From contig CAVSMR010000002.1 in the NCBI GenBank assembly GCA_963729115.1, forward strand, positions 17,624 to 81,623: a stretch of 64,000 bases of DNA. Direction: 5' to 3'. The notes beneath the pieces were generated by a model. That model ran no database searches and was not told where the DNA came from. It worked only from the letters and a program-made list of their open reading frames with translations. The position numbers and the translations under genes are program-made. Shown here one piece after another: positions 43,485 to 52,041 of this stretch (positions are counted from its first letter, which is position 1; each line of letters opens with the position of its first letter). Source of the stretch: Actinophytocola sp963729115. GTDB taxonomy: Bacteria; Actinomycetota; Actinomycetes; Mycobacteriales; Pseudonocardiaceae.

Positions 43485-44141
43485 TTAGGACTCCAGGAAC
43501 GGCACTACCGCCCGCGCGAACTCCGCGGGTGCGTCCGTGTGGATCAGGTGTCCCACCGGAATCGTGCGCATCGACGCGGCCGGCATCGCCTCGGCGGCTG
43601 CGGCTACCCGCGCCGGCGGCAGGTGGCTCGACGGCCCGCCCGACAGCCACAACGTCGGCACCGCTAGCCGCGAGATCCCCTCCCACCAAGCCGGGTTCGT
43701 CGCGCGGACCGCGCGCCGCATCGCCGTGACGACCGCCCAGTCGTAGTCGATCGGCTCCTCCGGGCGCTCCGGCGGGTTCTCGTCCGGCACGGGCGGCCCC
43801 GAGCGCGGCGGCACGGGCGTGTCCTCCAGCACCAGCCGGCGCACGCGGTCCGGGGCGCGCACCGCCACGACCGACGCGACCTGGCCACCCATCGAGTGGC
43901 CGACCAGATCGACCGCGGGCAGATCCGCCAGCACCGCAAGGACATCGGCCGCCATCGCGTCCACTGTGTACTCGCCGGGCCACGGGCTCGCGCCGTGGCC
44001 ACGGAGGTCGAGCGCGACGGCCGGGCGGGACAGGGCAGCGGCGAACACGTCCCACGTCGCGGCGTTGTCTCCCAGGCCGTGCAGCAGCACGACCGGCACG
44101 CCCGCCCCGGCGGTGGTGCGCCGGTTCAGGACAACGGTCAC
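43485..44141 (-). CDS. alpha/beta hydrolase
   Basis: 218 residues. Oxyanion block VVLLHGLGDNAATWDVFAAA, RGHGASPW, nucleophile elbow VGHSMGGQVA (Ser), then VGHLIHTDAPAEFARAVVPF with the catalytic His. The acid is probably the Asp/Glu after strand six, not certain (LEDTPVPP or the region before SGGPSSH). Compact size and lack of a signal peptide fit a cytoplasmic esterase or C-C hydrolase; the substrate is unknown. The GTG start overlaps the end of the DUF4262 gene. Confidence 0.85.
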   Translation of the reverse strand: MTVVLNRRTTAGAGVPVVLLHGLGDNAATWDVFAAALSRPAVALDLRGHGASPWPGEYTVDAMAADVLAVLADLPAVDLVGHSMGGQVASVVAVRAPDRVRRLVLEDTPVPPRSGPPVPDENPPERPEEPIDYDWAVVTAMRRAVRATNPAWWEGISRLAVPTLWLSGGPSSHLPPARVAAAAEAMPAASMRTIPVGHLIHTDAPAEFARAVVPFLES

Positions 44142-44950
44142 CGGACCGGCCGCCGGGACCAGTTGCCGTCCGGCTCCTGCCAGGCCGCGTGGCCACGAGG
44201 CAGGTCGGCGAAGTCACGGATGTGCGGGTGGTCGGCCACGAGGTGCCGCAGGTGCACCATGTCCAGATCGGCGGCACCGCGTTCGTCGAGGAACTGCCAG
44301 TGGCCGTCGTGCGTGTGGACGATCCCGGTGATCGGCGCCGCGCCGCTGATCACCCGCTTCGAGCCCACCACGAGCTCGTCGATCGGCGCGTCCGGGAACG
44401 GGGACGCCGCCAGCTCCGCCAGCCGCGTCCACGGGCCCGGCGGGTGATCGTCGCGCGGCAGCCACAGCCACGGCTGGTCCGACCGGCACCGCGCGCCGGC
44501 ACCCGGCTGCCACGGGAAGACACCATGCCGGTCCGGCCAGATCAGCTGGGTCATCGGCGGGCACGTCCCACGATGGAAACCCACCGCGTGCCCGAAGAGA
44601 TCCGCGAACCAGGACGGGTGCACCGGCCGCACCACCACGGGAACGCCGTCCAGCACACCGAGCCGCTCCTCCCCCACCCGCAGCGGCTGCCCGGCCCGCA
44701 CCTGCTGGCCGGCGGCGTTGAGCCACGCGTGCATGTCCCGCGCGCGCAGGCCGAACATGCAGGCTTCCGGCCCGCGAAACGTGTGCCGCATGCCGACCGT
44801 GTACGCCCACCCCGGCAGCTCGTGCTCCGCGGCGACCGAGACGACGCTCCAGCCGTGCTCCTGCACCTGCCAGGCCAGGTTGCGCTCGCGCGAGCTCAGC
44901 CCATCGAGCCCGGCGCACAGCCGGCAGTCGCACGCGTCCACGGGCGGCAA
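44138..44950 (-). CDS. DUF4262 protein
   Basis: 270 residues. Cys-rich start CDCRLCAGLDG. The DUF4262 core is QEHGWSVVSVAAEHELPGWA, YTVGMRHTFRGPEACMFGLR, and VHPSWFADLFGHAVGFHRGT, followed by FPWQPGA. A C-terminal extension of about 90 residues (GIVHTHDGHWQFLDERGAAD) resembles a second small domain. Function of DUF4262 is unknown. Overlaps the hydrolase gene by four bases, and begins three bases after the LuxR regulator stop, so the three form one minus-strand unit. Confidence 0.85.
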   Translation of the reverse strand: MPPVDACDCRLCAGLDGLSSRERNLAWQVQEHGWSVVSVAAEHELPGWAYTVGMRHTFRGPEACMFGLRARDMHAWLNAAGQQVRAGQPLRVGEERLGVLDGVPVVVRPVHPSWFADLFGHAVGFHRGTCPPMTQLIWPDRHGVFPWQPGAGARCRSDQPWLWLPRDDHPPGPWTRLAELAASPFPDAPIDELVVGSKRVISGAAPITGIVHTHDGHWQFLDERGAADLDMVHLRHLVADHPHIRDFADLPRGHAAWQEPDGNWSRRPVR

Positions 44951-44952
44951 GC

Positions 44953-47900
44953 CTACGGCGTCGTCTCCTCCAGCAGACCCTTGTCGTAGGCGATCGCGAC
45001 GGCCTCCGCGCGGCGGGTGGCGCCCAGCTTCGCCATGATCCGCGACAGGTGCACGCTGACCGTCTTCTCACTGATGTACAGCTCCTCGCCGACCTGCCGG
45101 TTCGTCCGGCCCAGCGCCACGAGACCCAGCACGGACCGCTCGCGCGGGGTGAACGGGTCGAGCGCCTCGCGCGGCACCGGCCCGTCCCCGAGCGCGAGCC
45201 GGCCACGCCGCGCCAGCCGGCGGACCGCGTCGAGCAGCAGCCGGGCGTTCAGCCGCTCGGCGACCGCCGCGGCGGCCCGCAGCGCCTCGGTCGCCGCCTC
45301 CCGATCGTCGGCACGCAGCAGCGCCTCGCCGAGCCGCCAGCGGCACATCGCCTGCTCGTAGACCGCCCCGTACCCGAACGCGTCGGCCGCGGCCCGCCAC
45401 AACGTGGGCGAGCTGTCCCCGTGCAGCCGGGACAACTCCGCCTCCGCACGGGCGAGCCACGCCTTCCCCTCCGGCCCCAGCGCACCGGTCCGCGGCCGGC
45501 CGTAGCGCGCCGTGTCGCGGGCGAGCACGATCAGCCGCTCCCCCTCCTCGATCGCCCCGCGCCGGTCGCTGTCCGCCCGCCGCCGCGTGGCCTGCTCGGC
45601 CAGCTCCGCGCACAGCGTCACCCCGAGCGCCGCCATCCGGATGCCGACGAGCGTCCACTGGCCGCCGACCCGCTCGGCCCAGTCGAGCGCGTCGCGCACG
45701 TTGGCCACGCCCTCCTGGGCCCGGCCCTGCCAGAACGCGAGCTCCGCGGACGCGGTGCCCATGGCGGCGCCGATCTGGAAGTCGCGGCTCCAGTCGTTCT
45801 TCAGGTCCGCCGCGAGCCGGGTCGCCTCGGCGAGCTTGCCGCGGCTGACCATCACGTGGCTGCCCACCGCCGCGAGCCGGGCGGACACCGTGCTCGACAC
45901 CCGCCGCCCGGGCGGCTCCGCGGCCGCCTCGCTCTCGTCCCAGTCGCCGCGGGCGTACCGCACGGTGACCTTCATGGCACGCAGCTCGAAGCCGTAGGTG
46001 CCCCACGTCAGGCCGGTGCTCTTCGCCCGCTCGACGCCCTCGTCGATGATCCGCACGGCCTCGTCGAGGTCGCCCTGCTCGTAGTAGTTCATGCCGAGGT
46101 AGTGGCGGGCACGCAGCTCCACCGTCGGCGTGTCGTCGGACATGGCGAGCCGCTGGGCCTCGCGCAGCCGCTCGCGGCTCTGGTCGATGCGGCCCTCCGC
46201 CTCGTCGAGCGCGCCCAGCGTGATCAACGCGTCGGCCTCCACCCCCGGCTCGCCGGCCTCGCGCGCGTCGCGCACCGCGAGCTCGGCGAACGTGCGGGCC
46301 TCGGCCGGCTCCCCGATGCCCCGCAGGATCCCCGCGTACACCGCGAGCACCCAGGCCTTCTCGCAGCTCGCCGGCAGGTCCTTCACGAGCTCCTTGGCCC
46401 GCACGATCGTCTGCCGGGCCTCCTCCTCGCGGCCGTCCACCACGAAGAGCGCGGACGCGAGCCGCCGCCGGGTCATGGCGGCGACCTCCGGGTCGGGCGA
46501 CTTGTCGGCGAGCTTGACCGCGTGCCGGGCGAACGCGACCGCGCGCTCCGGCTCGCCCGCGCTGCCCGCCACGTGGGACGCCTTGCGCAGCAGCGTCGCC
46601 TCGTCGACACCGGCGGGGCGATCCGCCTCGGGCACGGCGTCCCACAGCTTGAGCGCGCGCTCCAGGTGGTGCAGCGACTCGGTCGGCGCGCCCGACTGCC
46701 TGGCCTCCTGCGCGGCCTGGACGGACGCGGCCAGGGCCTGCGGCAGCTGGTGGCTCTCCATGCTGTGGTGGGCGAGCGCGGCCGCCATCCCCCGGGCGCG
46801 CTGGCCGGTGAGCCGGCGCGCGTACGCGCTGTGCAGCCGCACCCGCTCCCCCGGTAACAGGTCGCCGTAGACGGCCTCGCGCAGCAGCGCGTGCCGGAAG
46901 ATGTACACCTCGGTCGCGAGCCCGTAGCGCCGGTCCTGGGTGGCGACGAGGACGTGGTGCTGGACGGCCTCGCGCAGCGCCTCCTCGAGCTCGGTGTCCG
47001 ACAGCTCGGCCACCTCGGCGAGCGTCGTGTGGCGCACCTGCCGGCCGGCCACCGACGCGACCCGCACGACGCCCTGCGCCTGTTCGGAGAGCCGCTCGAC
47101 CCGGGACAGCAGCACGTCGACGAGCGTCGCGGGCATGCGCTCGCCGTCCTCGGTGTAGGCGGCGAGCAGTTCCTCGGCGAAGAACGCGTTGCCCTCCGAG
47201 CGGCCGGCCACCTCGCGGACGGTGTCGTCGGGCAGCAGGTCCTCCGCGAGCGCGGTGACGAACGCGCGCGAGTCGGCGTCGTCGAACGGGCTGAGCTCCA
47301 GCCGCTCGGTCGCCGGCAGCCGGACGAGCTCGGCGAGCAGCGGGCGCAGCGGGTGGCGGCGGTGCAGGTCGTCGCCGCGGTAGGTGCCGATGATCAGCAG
47401 CCGCTGGTCCCGCAGCCGCGAGACGAGGAAGGCCAGCAGCCGCCGGGTGGAGGCGTCGGCCCAGTGCAGGTCCTCGAGGACCAGCACGACCGCGGACTCG
47501 GCGGCGAGGTCGGTGAGCAGGGCGTGCAGCGCGTCGAAGAGCTGCAGCTGGCCGACGTCCTGCTCGGCGCGGGCGCCCGTACGCGCACCCGCGCCGGCGA
47601 CCACGGCCCCGACGCCGGGCATGCCGCCGCCGGGCCGCTCGCCGGCCGGCAGCACCGCGTCGGGGAGCAGGCGGGCCAGGGCCGGGTGCGTCAGCACCGC
47701 GCGCTCCCGGTCGGGTACCTGCGCCATCGCCTCGACGAAGGGCAGGTAGGGCAGGCCCGTCTCGCCCGCGTCGAGGCACCGGCCGGTGAGCACGACGGCG
47801 TCCTTGGCCCGGGCCAGGAGCGCGAGCTCCTCGGTGAGCCGGGTCTTGCCGACCCCCGCGTCACCGGAGATCAGCACCGCGGCCGGGGTGCCCGCGACCA

Positions 47901-48021
47901 CCTGGTCGAACGCAGCACGCAGCCGGGTCATCTCCCGGTCACGGGCCACCAGCGGGATACCTGAGCCAAGGCGCGCCACGCACGCATGTTCGCACACCTC
48001 AGGCGGCGCGCGGTGCTCCAT
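44953..48021 (-). CDS. large ATP-binding LuxR-family regulator (LAL)
   Basis: About 1,022 residues from ATG 48021 (GTG 48066 would lengthen it). AAA ATPase: Walker A SGDAGVGKTRLTEE (residues about 53-60), Walker B VVLVLEDLHWADAS. A long TPR-like helical middle spans residues about 400-900 (many A-x-x-A-R helices). The C-terminal LuxR helix-turn-helix is FTPRERSVLGLVALGRTNRQ then VGEELYISEKTVSVHLSRIM. This is the MalT/LAL architecture: an ATP-controlled activator sensing a ligand or protein. The inducer is unknown. It overlaps the 61-residue gene upstream by 23 bases and may be translationally coupled to it. Confidence 0.9.
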   Translation of the reverse strand: MEHRAPPEVCEHACVARLGSGIPLVARDREMTRLRAAFDQVVAGTPAAVLISGDAGVGKTRLTEELALLARAKDAVVLTGRCLDAGETGLPYLPFVEAMAQVPDRERAVLTHPALARLLPDAVLPAGERPGGGMPGVGAVVAGAGARTGARAEQDVGQLQLFDALHALLTDLAAESAVVLVLEDLHWADASTRRLLAFLVSRLRDQRLLIIGTYRGDDLHRRHPLRPLLAELVRLPATERLELSPFDDADSRAFVTALAEDLLPDDTVREVAGRSEGNAFFAEELLAAYTEDGERMPATLVDVLLSRVERLSEQAQGVVRVASVAGRQVRHTTLAEVAELSDTELEEALREAVQHHVLVATQDRRYGLATEVYIFRHALLREAVYGDLLPGERVRLHSAYARRLTGQRARGMAAALAHHSMESHQLPQALAASVQAAQEARQSGAPTESLHHLERALKLWDAVPEADRPAGVDEATLLRKASHVAGSAGEPERAVAFARHAVKLADKSPDPEVAAMTRRRLASALFVVDGREEEARQTIVRAKELVKDLPASCEKAWVLAVYAGILRGIGEPAEARTFAELAVRDAREAGEPGVEADALITLGALDEAEGRIDQSRERLREAQRLAMSDDTPTVELRARHYLGMNYYEQGDLDEAVRIIDEGVERAKSTGLTWGTYGFELRAMKVTVRYARGDWDESEAAAEPPGRRVSSTVSARLAAVGSHVMVSRGKLAEATRLAADLKNDWSRDFQIGAAMGTASAELAFWQGRAQEGVANVRDALDWAERVGGQWTLVGIRMAALGVTLCAELAEQATRRRADSDRRGAIEEGERLIVLARDTARYGRPRTGALGPEGKAWLARAEAELSRLHGDSSPTLWRAAADAFGYGAVYEQAMCRWRLGEALLRADDREAATEALRAAAAVAERLNARLLLDAVRRLARRGRLALGDGPVPREALDPFTPRERSVLGLVALGRTNRQVGEELYISEKTVSVHLSRIMAKLGATRRAEAVAIAYDKGLLEETTP

Positions 48022-48184
48022 TGACGGCCGTGGAACGGCCGCCGGACCTGTCGCTCGAGTGCTCACGCAGGCGGTGGAACCAGCCGCCGCGGGCCCGCCG
48101 CGGCTGCCCGAGCCCGGCCGACCGGTGGGCCCGCTCGATCCGGTAGTCCATCTCCGCCCTGACGATCTCCGGGGTGACGTTCAT
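47999..48184 (-). CDS. 61-residue basic protein upstream of LAL regulator
   Basis: Starts MNVTPEIVRAEMDYRIERAH (ATG 48184 with GAGGAG five bases upstream). It ends RSGGRSTAVNGAPRAA after an Arg/Trp segment (RRARGGWFHRLREHSS). Helical first half, basic second half, no membrane segment. Its 3' end overlaps the start of the LAL gene by 23 bases. Small conserved ORFs with the PEIVRAEMDYR start occur near regulators in actinobacteria as I recall, but I do not know a function. The long frame upstream to 48439 is not supported. Confidence 0.65.
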   Translation of the reverse strand: MNVTPEIVRAEMDYRIERAHRSAGLGQPRRARGGWFHRLREHSSDRSGGRSTAVNGAPRAA

Positions 48185-48300
48185 CTCGACTCCTCGTCCA
48201 CTGCTCTCGTTGACGATGTCGAGGTTCGTGCTGAGGCCCGGGGTCGGGCATCGGAAGGTCACGCAGTACTGGCGTGAGGAAGCCCTTACGCGGGAAGCCG

Positions 48301-48355
48301 CACGGGTAAGGGACGGGGTAAGGGATGGGCCCGCGGGGTAAGAGCCCGCGTAAGG
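48301..48355. repeat. cluster of GGGTAAG-type repeats upstream of the LAL unit
   Basis: Four GTAAG boxes, three as GGGTAAG (about 48304, 48316 and 48336) and one GCGTAAG (about 48348), spaced 11-20 bases. They lie 120-170 bases upstream of the 61-residue gene. A fifth inverted CTTACGCGGG lies at about 48285. Plausible regulator-binding array for this operon. Confidence 0.4.
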
Positions 48356-48454
48356 CCGGAAGGTCAGCTGGTGCTCCAGGGTCTGGAGAGCACCAGGCCG
48401 GCGATCATGTCGAACCGGGAACGTTATCCGGACCGGCACTTATCCGGGAGTGGG

Positions 48455-48661
48455 TCAGGCGTTGCCGATACGTCCGGTCTTTACGACACCCAGGAAGGCG
48501 TCCCACCCGAGCCCCTCGAACGTGAGATGTCCCGTTCCAGGGCTCTTGGAGTCACGGACCGCCGCACCGATCCTGGCCACGACTAGCTCCACGCAGTCGT
48601 TGCCGGCACCGCTGCGGCTGCTCTTGCGCCACTGGGCAGCTGGCAGATCAGCAAGGGTCAC
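48455..48661 (-). CDS. DUF397 protein
   Basis: 68 residues matching the DUF397 pattern throughout: LPAAQWRKSSRSGAGNDCVE, VRDSKSPGTGHLTFEGLGWD, and AFLGVVKTGRI. DUF397 proteins are tiny partners of XRE/DUF5753 regulators in streptomycetes and relatives, where some pairs affect development and secondary metabolism. It lies 24 bases downstream of such a regulator here. It is likely a toxin/antitoxin-like or effector partner; the mechanism is unknown. Confidence 0.9.
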   Translation of the reverse strand: MTLADLPAAQWRKSSRSGAGNDCVELVVARIGAAVRDSKSPGTGHLTFEGLGWDAFLGVVKTGRIGNA

Positions 48662-48685
48662 ACTCTGCTCCTCTCGATATCGACG

Positions 48686-49534
48686 CTAGGCGAGCCGGTC
48701 GGCCGCCCGCTCGACCAATACGACGGTATCGTCAGGTTTCAATGCCGCCGCGCGCAAATGATCGAACATCAACGTATACCGGTGGACGTCGGATGGCTGT
48801 TCCAAGTAGACGCCAGAAGTCGTGTTCTCCACGTAGACCACATCCGGATCCGCCTGTTCGGGGAATCCCAGGATGAGGAACGGCGCCTCCATCCCGGCAT
48901 GCGCCCCGGACTCGAACGGCACCACCTGCACCGTCACGTGCGGCAACCCGGCGAGCTCCACCAGGCGTTCGAGCTGGGCACGCATGATCTGCGGGCCGCC
49001 GACCGTGCGGTGCAGGACGGCCTCGTCGATCACGGCCCAGTAGTCCGGCGGGTGCGCGTCGGTGAGCAGCCGCTGCCGGGTCAGCCGGGCCGTGACCCGA
49101 CGCTCCATATCGGCCTCGGTCGCGTCCGGACGGATCGCGCGGATCACCGCGCGGGTGTACCCCTCGGTCTGGAGCAGGCCGGGCACGAGCAGGGCCTGGT
49201 GCGTGTGCAGGTAGGACGCATCCGACTCCAACCCCACGAAGGAGCCGGTGAACACCTCGTTGTAGGCGTGCCACCAGCCCTTCTTGCGGGCCTCGCGGGC
49301 GAGCTGGACCAGCGCCTCCCGCTCGTCGTCCTCGATGCCGTAGACCTCGAGCATGTCGCGGACGTCGCGCGGGGTCACCCCCACGTGGCCGGTCTCGATA
49401 CGGCTGATCTTGGAGGCGGAGCACTCCAGCTTCTCGCCGACCTCGTCGATTGTCAGCTCGGCGGCCTCGCGCAGCCGGCGCAGCTCTGCCGCGAGCCGCC
49501 GGCGACGCACCGTCGGGCTGGGGCCACGCGCCAT
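48686..49534 (-). CDS. XRE-family regulator with DUF5753 (Scr1 type)
   Basis: 282 residues. N-terminal helix-turn-helix (residues about 12-70): LAAELRRLREAAELTIDEVG, EKLECSASKISRIETGHVGV. DUF5753 follows: LLVPGLLQTEGYTRAVIRAI, RQRLLTDAHPPDYWAVIDEA and VQVVPFESGAHAGMEAPFLI. This is the WhiJ-like family paired with DUF397 (next gene). It probably binds the promoter region upstream (49535-49851), where a TTGCAA repeat is seen. Confidence 0.92.
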   Translation of the reverse strand: MARGPSPTVRRRRLAAELRRLREAAELTIDEVGEKLECSASKISRIETGHVGVTPRDVRDMLEVYGIEDDEREALVQLAREARKKGWWHAYNEVFTGSFVGLESDASYLHTHQALLVPGLLQTEGYTRAVIRAIRPDATEADMERRVTARLTRQRLLTDAHPPDYWAVIDEAVLHRTVGGPQIMRAQLERLVELAGLPHVTVQVVPFESGAHAGMEAPFLILGFPEQADPDVVYVENTTSGVYLEQPSDVHRYTLMFDHLRAAALKPDDTVVLVERAADRLA

Positions 49535-49689
49535 CTGATCACCTCACCTCTCCCGTGTTCGCCGGACGGTCCGCAGCACGCGAACGGCCGGCACAGCGCA
49601 ATCATCGCGAATTCTCGGAAACCGCGAACAGAGTGCCTGCACCGTCCAATCTTTTCCAGAAACGCCCGGCCCCGTCACCCGATTGAGTG

Positions 49690-49702
49690 TTGCAACTTGC
49701 AA
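49690..49702. promoter_or_regulatory. TTGCAA-C-TTGCAA direct repeat/palindromes
   Basis: Two copies of the palindromic hexamer TTGCAA separated by one base, in the 317-base divergent region between the XRE regulator and the zinc-ribbon-like gene. The region is locally AT-richer than its neighbours. Candidate operator of the XRE regulator. The rest of 49535-49851 shows no gene. Confidence 0.4.
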
Positions 49703-49851
49703 TGTGCGCGTGCCTCGCCGCAAGCTAATCATCAGTCGCAGGGTCCGAGCCTAGGCCCTGATCGGCATCAGTGCTCCGGAGAAGCAAATCGGCGCGGGAA
49801 GCGCGCCGGTGCAACCCCCTCCGCGTCCACGTCATCCACCAGGTTGCCGCC

Positions 49852-50238
49852 ATGCCCACGGGAGTCACGGTGAGTAGTCCGATCTTCGGTCAGCTCGAAA
49901 CGTCCCTGGCCGACTACCTGGCTGACGTCGTCCACCGCGCCGAGTACGGCGACGAGCGCACCGCCGCCGACGTGGCGAGGCTCGAGGTCCCGCGGCTCGT
50001 CGAGGCGCTCCGGGCCGTGCTCGACGAGCACCAGCCCGACCAGTTCGGTCGGTGTCCGAGCTGCCGGCGCTCCCGCTTCGGCCGCACCCCCATGCCGTGC
50101 CGCGCCTACCTCAGCGCGCACCTCTGCCTCCTCGCGACCGAGGACGAGCCGGCGTCCGTCGAGGTCACCACGCCCATGCGGCGCCCGGTCGTGCTGGCCG
50201 AGCCGACCGGCTTCCGCGTGCGCCACGCGCCAGGCTGA
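49852..50238 (+). CDS. small protein with zinc-ribbon-like cysteines
   Basis: 128 residues from ATG 49852 (MPTGVTVSSPIFGQLETSLA). Helical first half (DYLADVVHRAEYGDERTAAD, VPRLVEALRAVLDEH). A Cys cluster GRCPSCRRSRFGRTPMPCRA then YLSAHLCLL has spacing C-x2-C-x10-C-x7-C, consistent with zinc binding. The tail has no known motif. No clear SD; the upstream frame to 49771 is basic and not protein-like. Unknown function; divergent from the XRE regulator. Confidence 0.65.
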   Translation: MPTGVTVSSPIFGQLETSLADYLADVVHRAEYGDERTAADVARLEVPRLVEALRAVLDEHQPDQFGRCPSCRRSRFGRTPMPCRAYLSAHLCLLATEDEPASVEVTTPMRRPVVLAEPTGFRVRHAPG

Positions 50239-50242
50239 ACCG

Positions 50243-50401
50243 ATGACCACGAGCACGGGCCCCCCGGACCCGCCGCTCGTGCCGGGCGACCCGCCTCCCC
50301 AACTGTTTCCGCCAGGGTCGTCCGAGCTGCCGCCGGGCCCGGGGTCGCCCCCCGACCGATCCTGGGCCCGTCGGCCTCACCAGCCGGTCAGCACGCCTTG
50401 A
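50243..50401 (+). CDS. possible 52-residue proline-rich peptide
   Basis: ATG 50243, five bases after the preceding stop, reads MTTSTGPPDPPLVPGDPPPQ and stays open to TGA 50401. It is Pro/Gly/Ser-rich, with a 14-base antiparallel overlap with the dacB 3' end. Such compositions also arise by chance in GC-rich DNA, and there is no separate ribosome site other than coupling to the upstream gene. Uncertain. Confidence 0.25.
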   Translation: MTTSTGPPDPPLVPGDPPPQLFPPGSSELPPGPGSPPDRSWARRPHQPVSTP

Positions 50402-51962
50402 GCCAGCTGCACTCCAGGTCCGCCGTGTAGTTCGAGCCCTGCCGCGCGCCTGGCTCGACCGACCGGACGCGTGGGTTCTGGGCCACCTCCGCCCCGCCCT
50501 CGGACGCGAGCCGGACCGCGACGGCGTCCTCGATCGACTTCGCGTCGATGCCGATCGAGTTGTTCGTGACCATCGAGAACGCCAGCCGCTCGCCGGCCGC
50601 CGTGTCGACGTAGCCGGACAGCCCGCTGACGCCGGTCAGCGAGCCGGTCTTGGCGTGCACCCGGCCCTCGGCCGGCGTGCCGCGCATCCGGTTGCGCAGC
50701 GTGCCGCCGACGAGGCGGTCCGCCTTGCCCGCGATCGGCAGCGCCTCGTACCAGTCGCCGAACCACGGCCGGGCAGCCGCGCCGCCGAGCAGCGCGGCCA
50801 GCTGGTCCGGTGCGATCTGATCCATCCGGGAGAGGCCCGAACCGTCCACAAGGGACAGCTTGCCGGTCACGCCGAGCGTCGGCAGCACGGCGGCCACCGC
50901 GTCCTCCCCGGCGTCCCAGGTGCCCTCGCCCGCGGTCGCCCGGCCCATGGTCTTGGTCAGGATCTCGGCGTGCATGTTGTTGCTGAGCTTGAGGAACGGC
51001 ACGAGCAGCTCCCGCAGCGGCATCGACTCGCGTGACGCGTACTCCCGGGCGCCGGCCGGGGTCGCGCCGCGCGTGGTCGGCCCCTGGACGCGCACGCCGT
51101 GGGCCGCCAGCGCGTCGCGGAAGAGCGCGGCCGCGTAGCCGGTCGGCTCCCACACGGTCATGAACTCGGCGTCCGCGGTGCCGTCCGCGGGGATCGAGCC
51201 GGTCACGGTGAACAGGTTCGAGCCGTGCGCACGGTCGACGGAGATCGTGTCGTCCGAGCCGGCCGCGCCGGTGGTCGCGGTGTTGCGGATCTTGACGTAG
51301 TCGGTCGGCGGCTCGGTGGAGACCTTCGCCTTGCCGTTCGCGCCCGGCTCGACGCGGATGATGATCGACCCGGCGTCGAAGTCGCCGTCCGGGGCGGCGG
51401 TCAGCGCGGAGATCTGGGCGTTGTAGTAGTAGGGCTCGTCATCCCACGCCCAGCCCAGGCCCAGCCGCGTGCTGTCGAACCAGGTGTCGTCGGCGACGAG
51501 CCGGCCGCGCACGCTCGTGACTCCGCTGTCGGCCACCTGCTTGGCGAGCGCGTCGTAGTCGGCGGCGAGCATCGTCGGGTCGCCGGTGCCCTTGAGGAAC
51601 AGGTCGCCGTCGAGCGAGTGGCCGTGCCGGCGGGCCGGGCTCGACACGGTCGTGGCGAACCGGTGGTCCGGGCCGAGGACTTCGAGCGCGGCCGCGCTCG
51701 TGGCGAGCTTGGCGTTGGAGGCCGGCTGCCGGCGGCGGTCGCTGCTGTGCTGGTAGACGATCTCGCCGTCGAGCGTCCTCACCACGAGCCCGACATCGGC
51801 GCCGGCGAGCCCCGGGTTGGCGAGGATGGCGTCGAGGTCGGCACCGAGGTCGCCCCGGTCCTGGGCGGACACCGCCGACACCGGCGACAGCGCACCGACC
51901 ACGCCGACGAGCAGCACCAGCCCGGCGAGCAGGACGAGCATTCTGATGGGACGAGGTTGCAC
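50388..51962 (-). CDS. dacB: D-alanyl-D-alanine carboxypeptidase/endopeptidase (PBP4 class)
   Basis: About 524 residues from GTG 51962 with GGGAG five bases upstream (a TTG at 51980 is less likely). Signal sequence PRPIRMLVLLAGLVLLVGVV. Peptidase S13 motifs: SxxK in RQPASNAKLATSAA, SxN in FLKLSNNMHAEILTK, KTG in RVHAKTGSLTGVSG. A PBP4-type insert domain separates the first two (WAWDDEPYYYNAQISALTAA). It removes the terminal D-Ala or cuts cross-links in peptidoglycan outside the membrane. It ends in a small cysteine-bearing tail (LECSWLKAC). Confidence 0.92.
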   Translation of the reverse strand: MQPRPIRMLVLLAGLVLLVGVVGALSPVSAVSAQDRGDLGADLDAILANPGLAGADVGLVVRTLDGEIVYQHSSDRRRQPASNAKLATSAAALEVLGPDHRFATTVSSPARRHGHSLDGDLFLKGTGDPTMLAADYDALAKQVADSGVTSVRGRLVADDTWFDSTRLGLGWAWDDEPYYYNAQISALTAAPDGDFDAGSIIIRVEPGANGKAKVSTEPPTDYVKIRNTATTGAAGSDDTISVDRAHGSNLFTVTGSIPADGTADAEFMTVWEPTGYAAALFRDALAAHGVRVQGPTTRGATPAGAREYASRESMPLRELLVPFLKLSNNMHAEILTKTMGRATAGEGTWDAGEDAVAAVLPTLGVTGKLSLVDGSGLSRMDQIAPDQLAALLGGAAARPWFGDWYEALPIAGKADRLVGGTLRNRMRGTPAEGRVHAKTGSLTGVSGLSGYVDTAAGERLAFSMVTNNSIGIDAKSIEDAVAVRLASEGGAEVAQNPRVRSVEPGARQGSNYTADLECSWLKAC

Positions 51963-52041
51963 GGCGACTCCCGGAAGCAAGCAGGGCAGAGGTGGGGAAT
52001 CCTCCTATCCCGGTGCCCTCGTGACAATCACCAACCCGTGA

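Noticed and set aside
45068..47779. 903-codon minus-strand frame inside the LAL gene
   Set aside because: Shadow of the LAL regulator in a neighbouring frame (Arg/Ala/Gly-rich).
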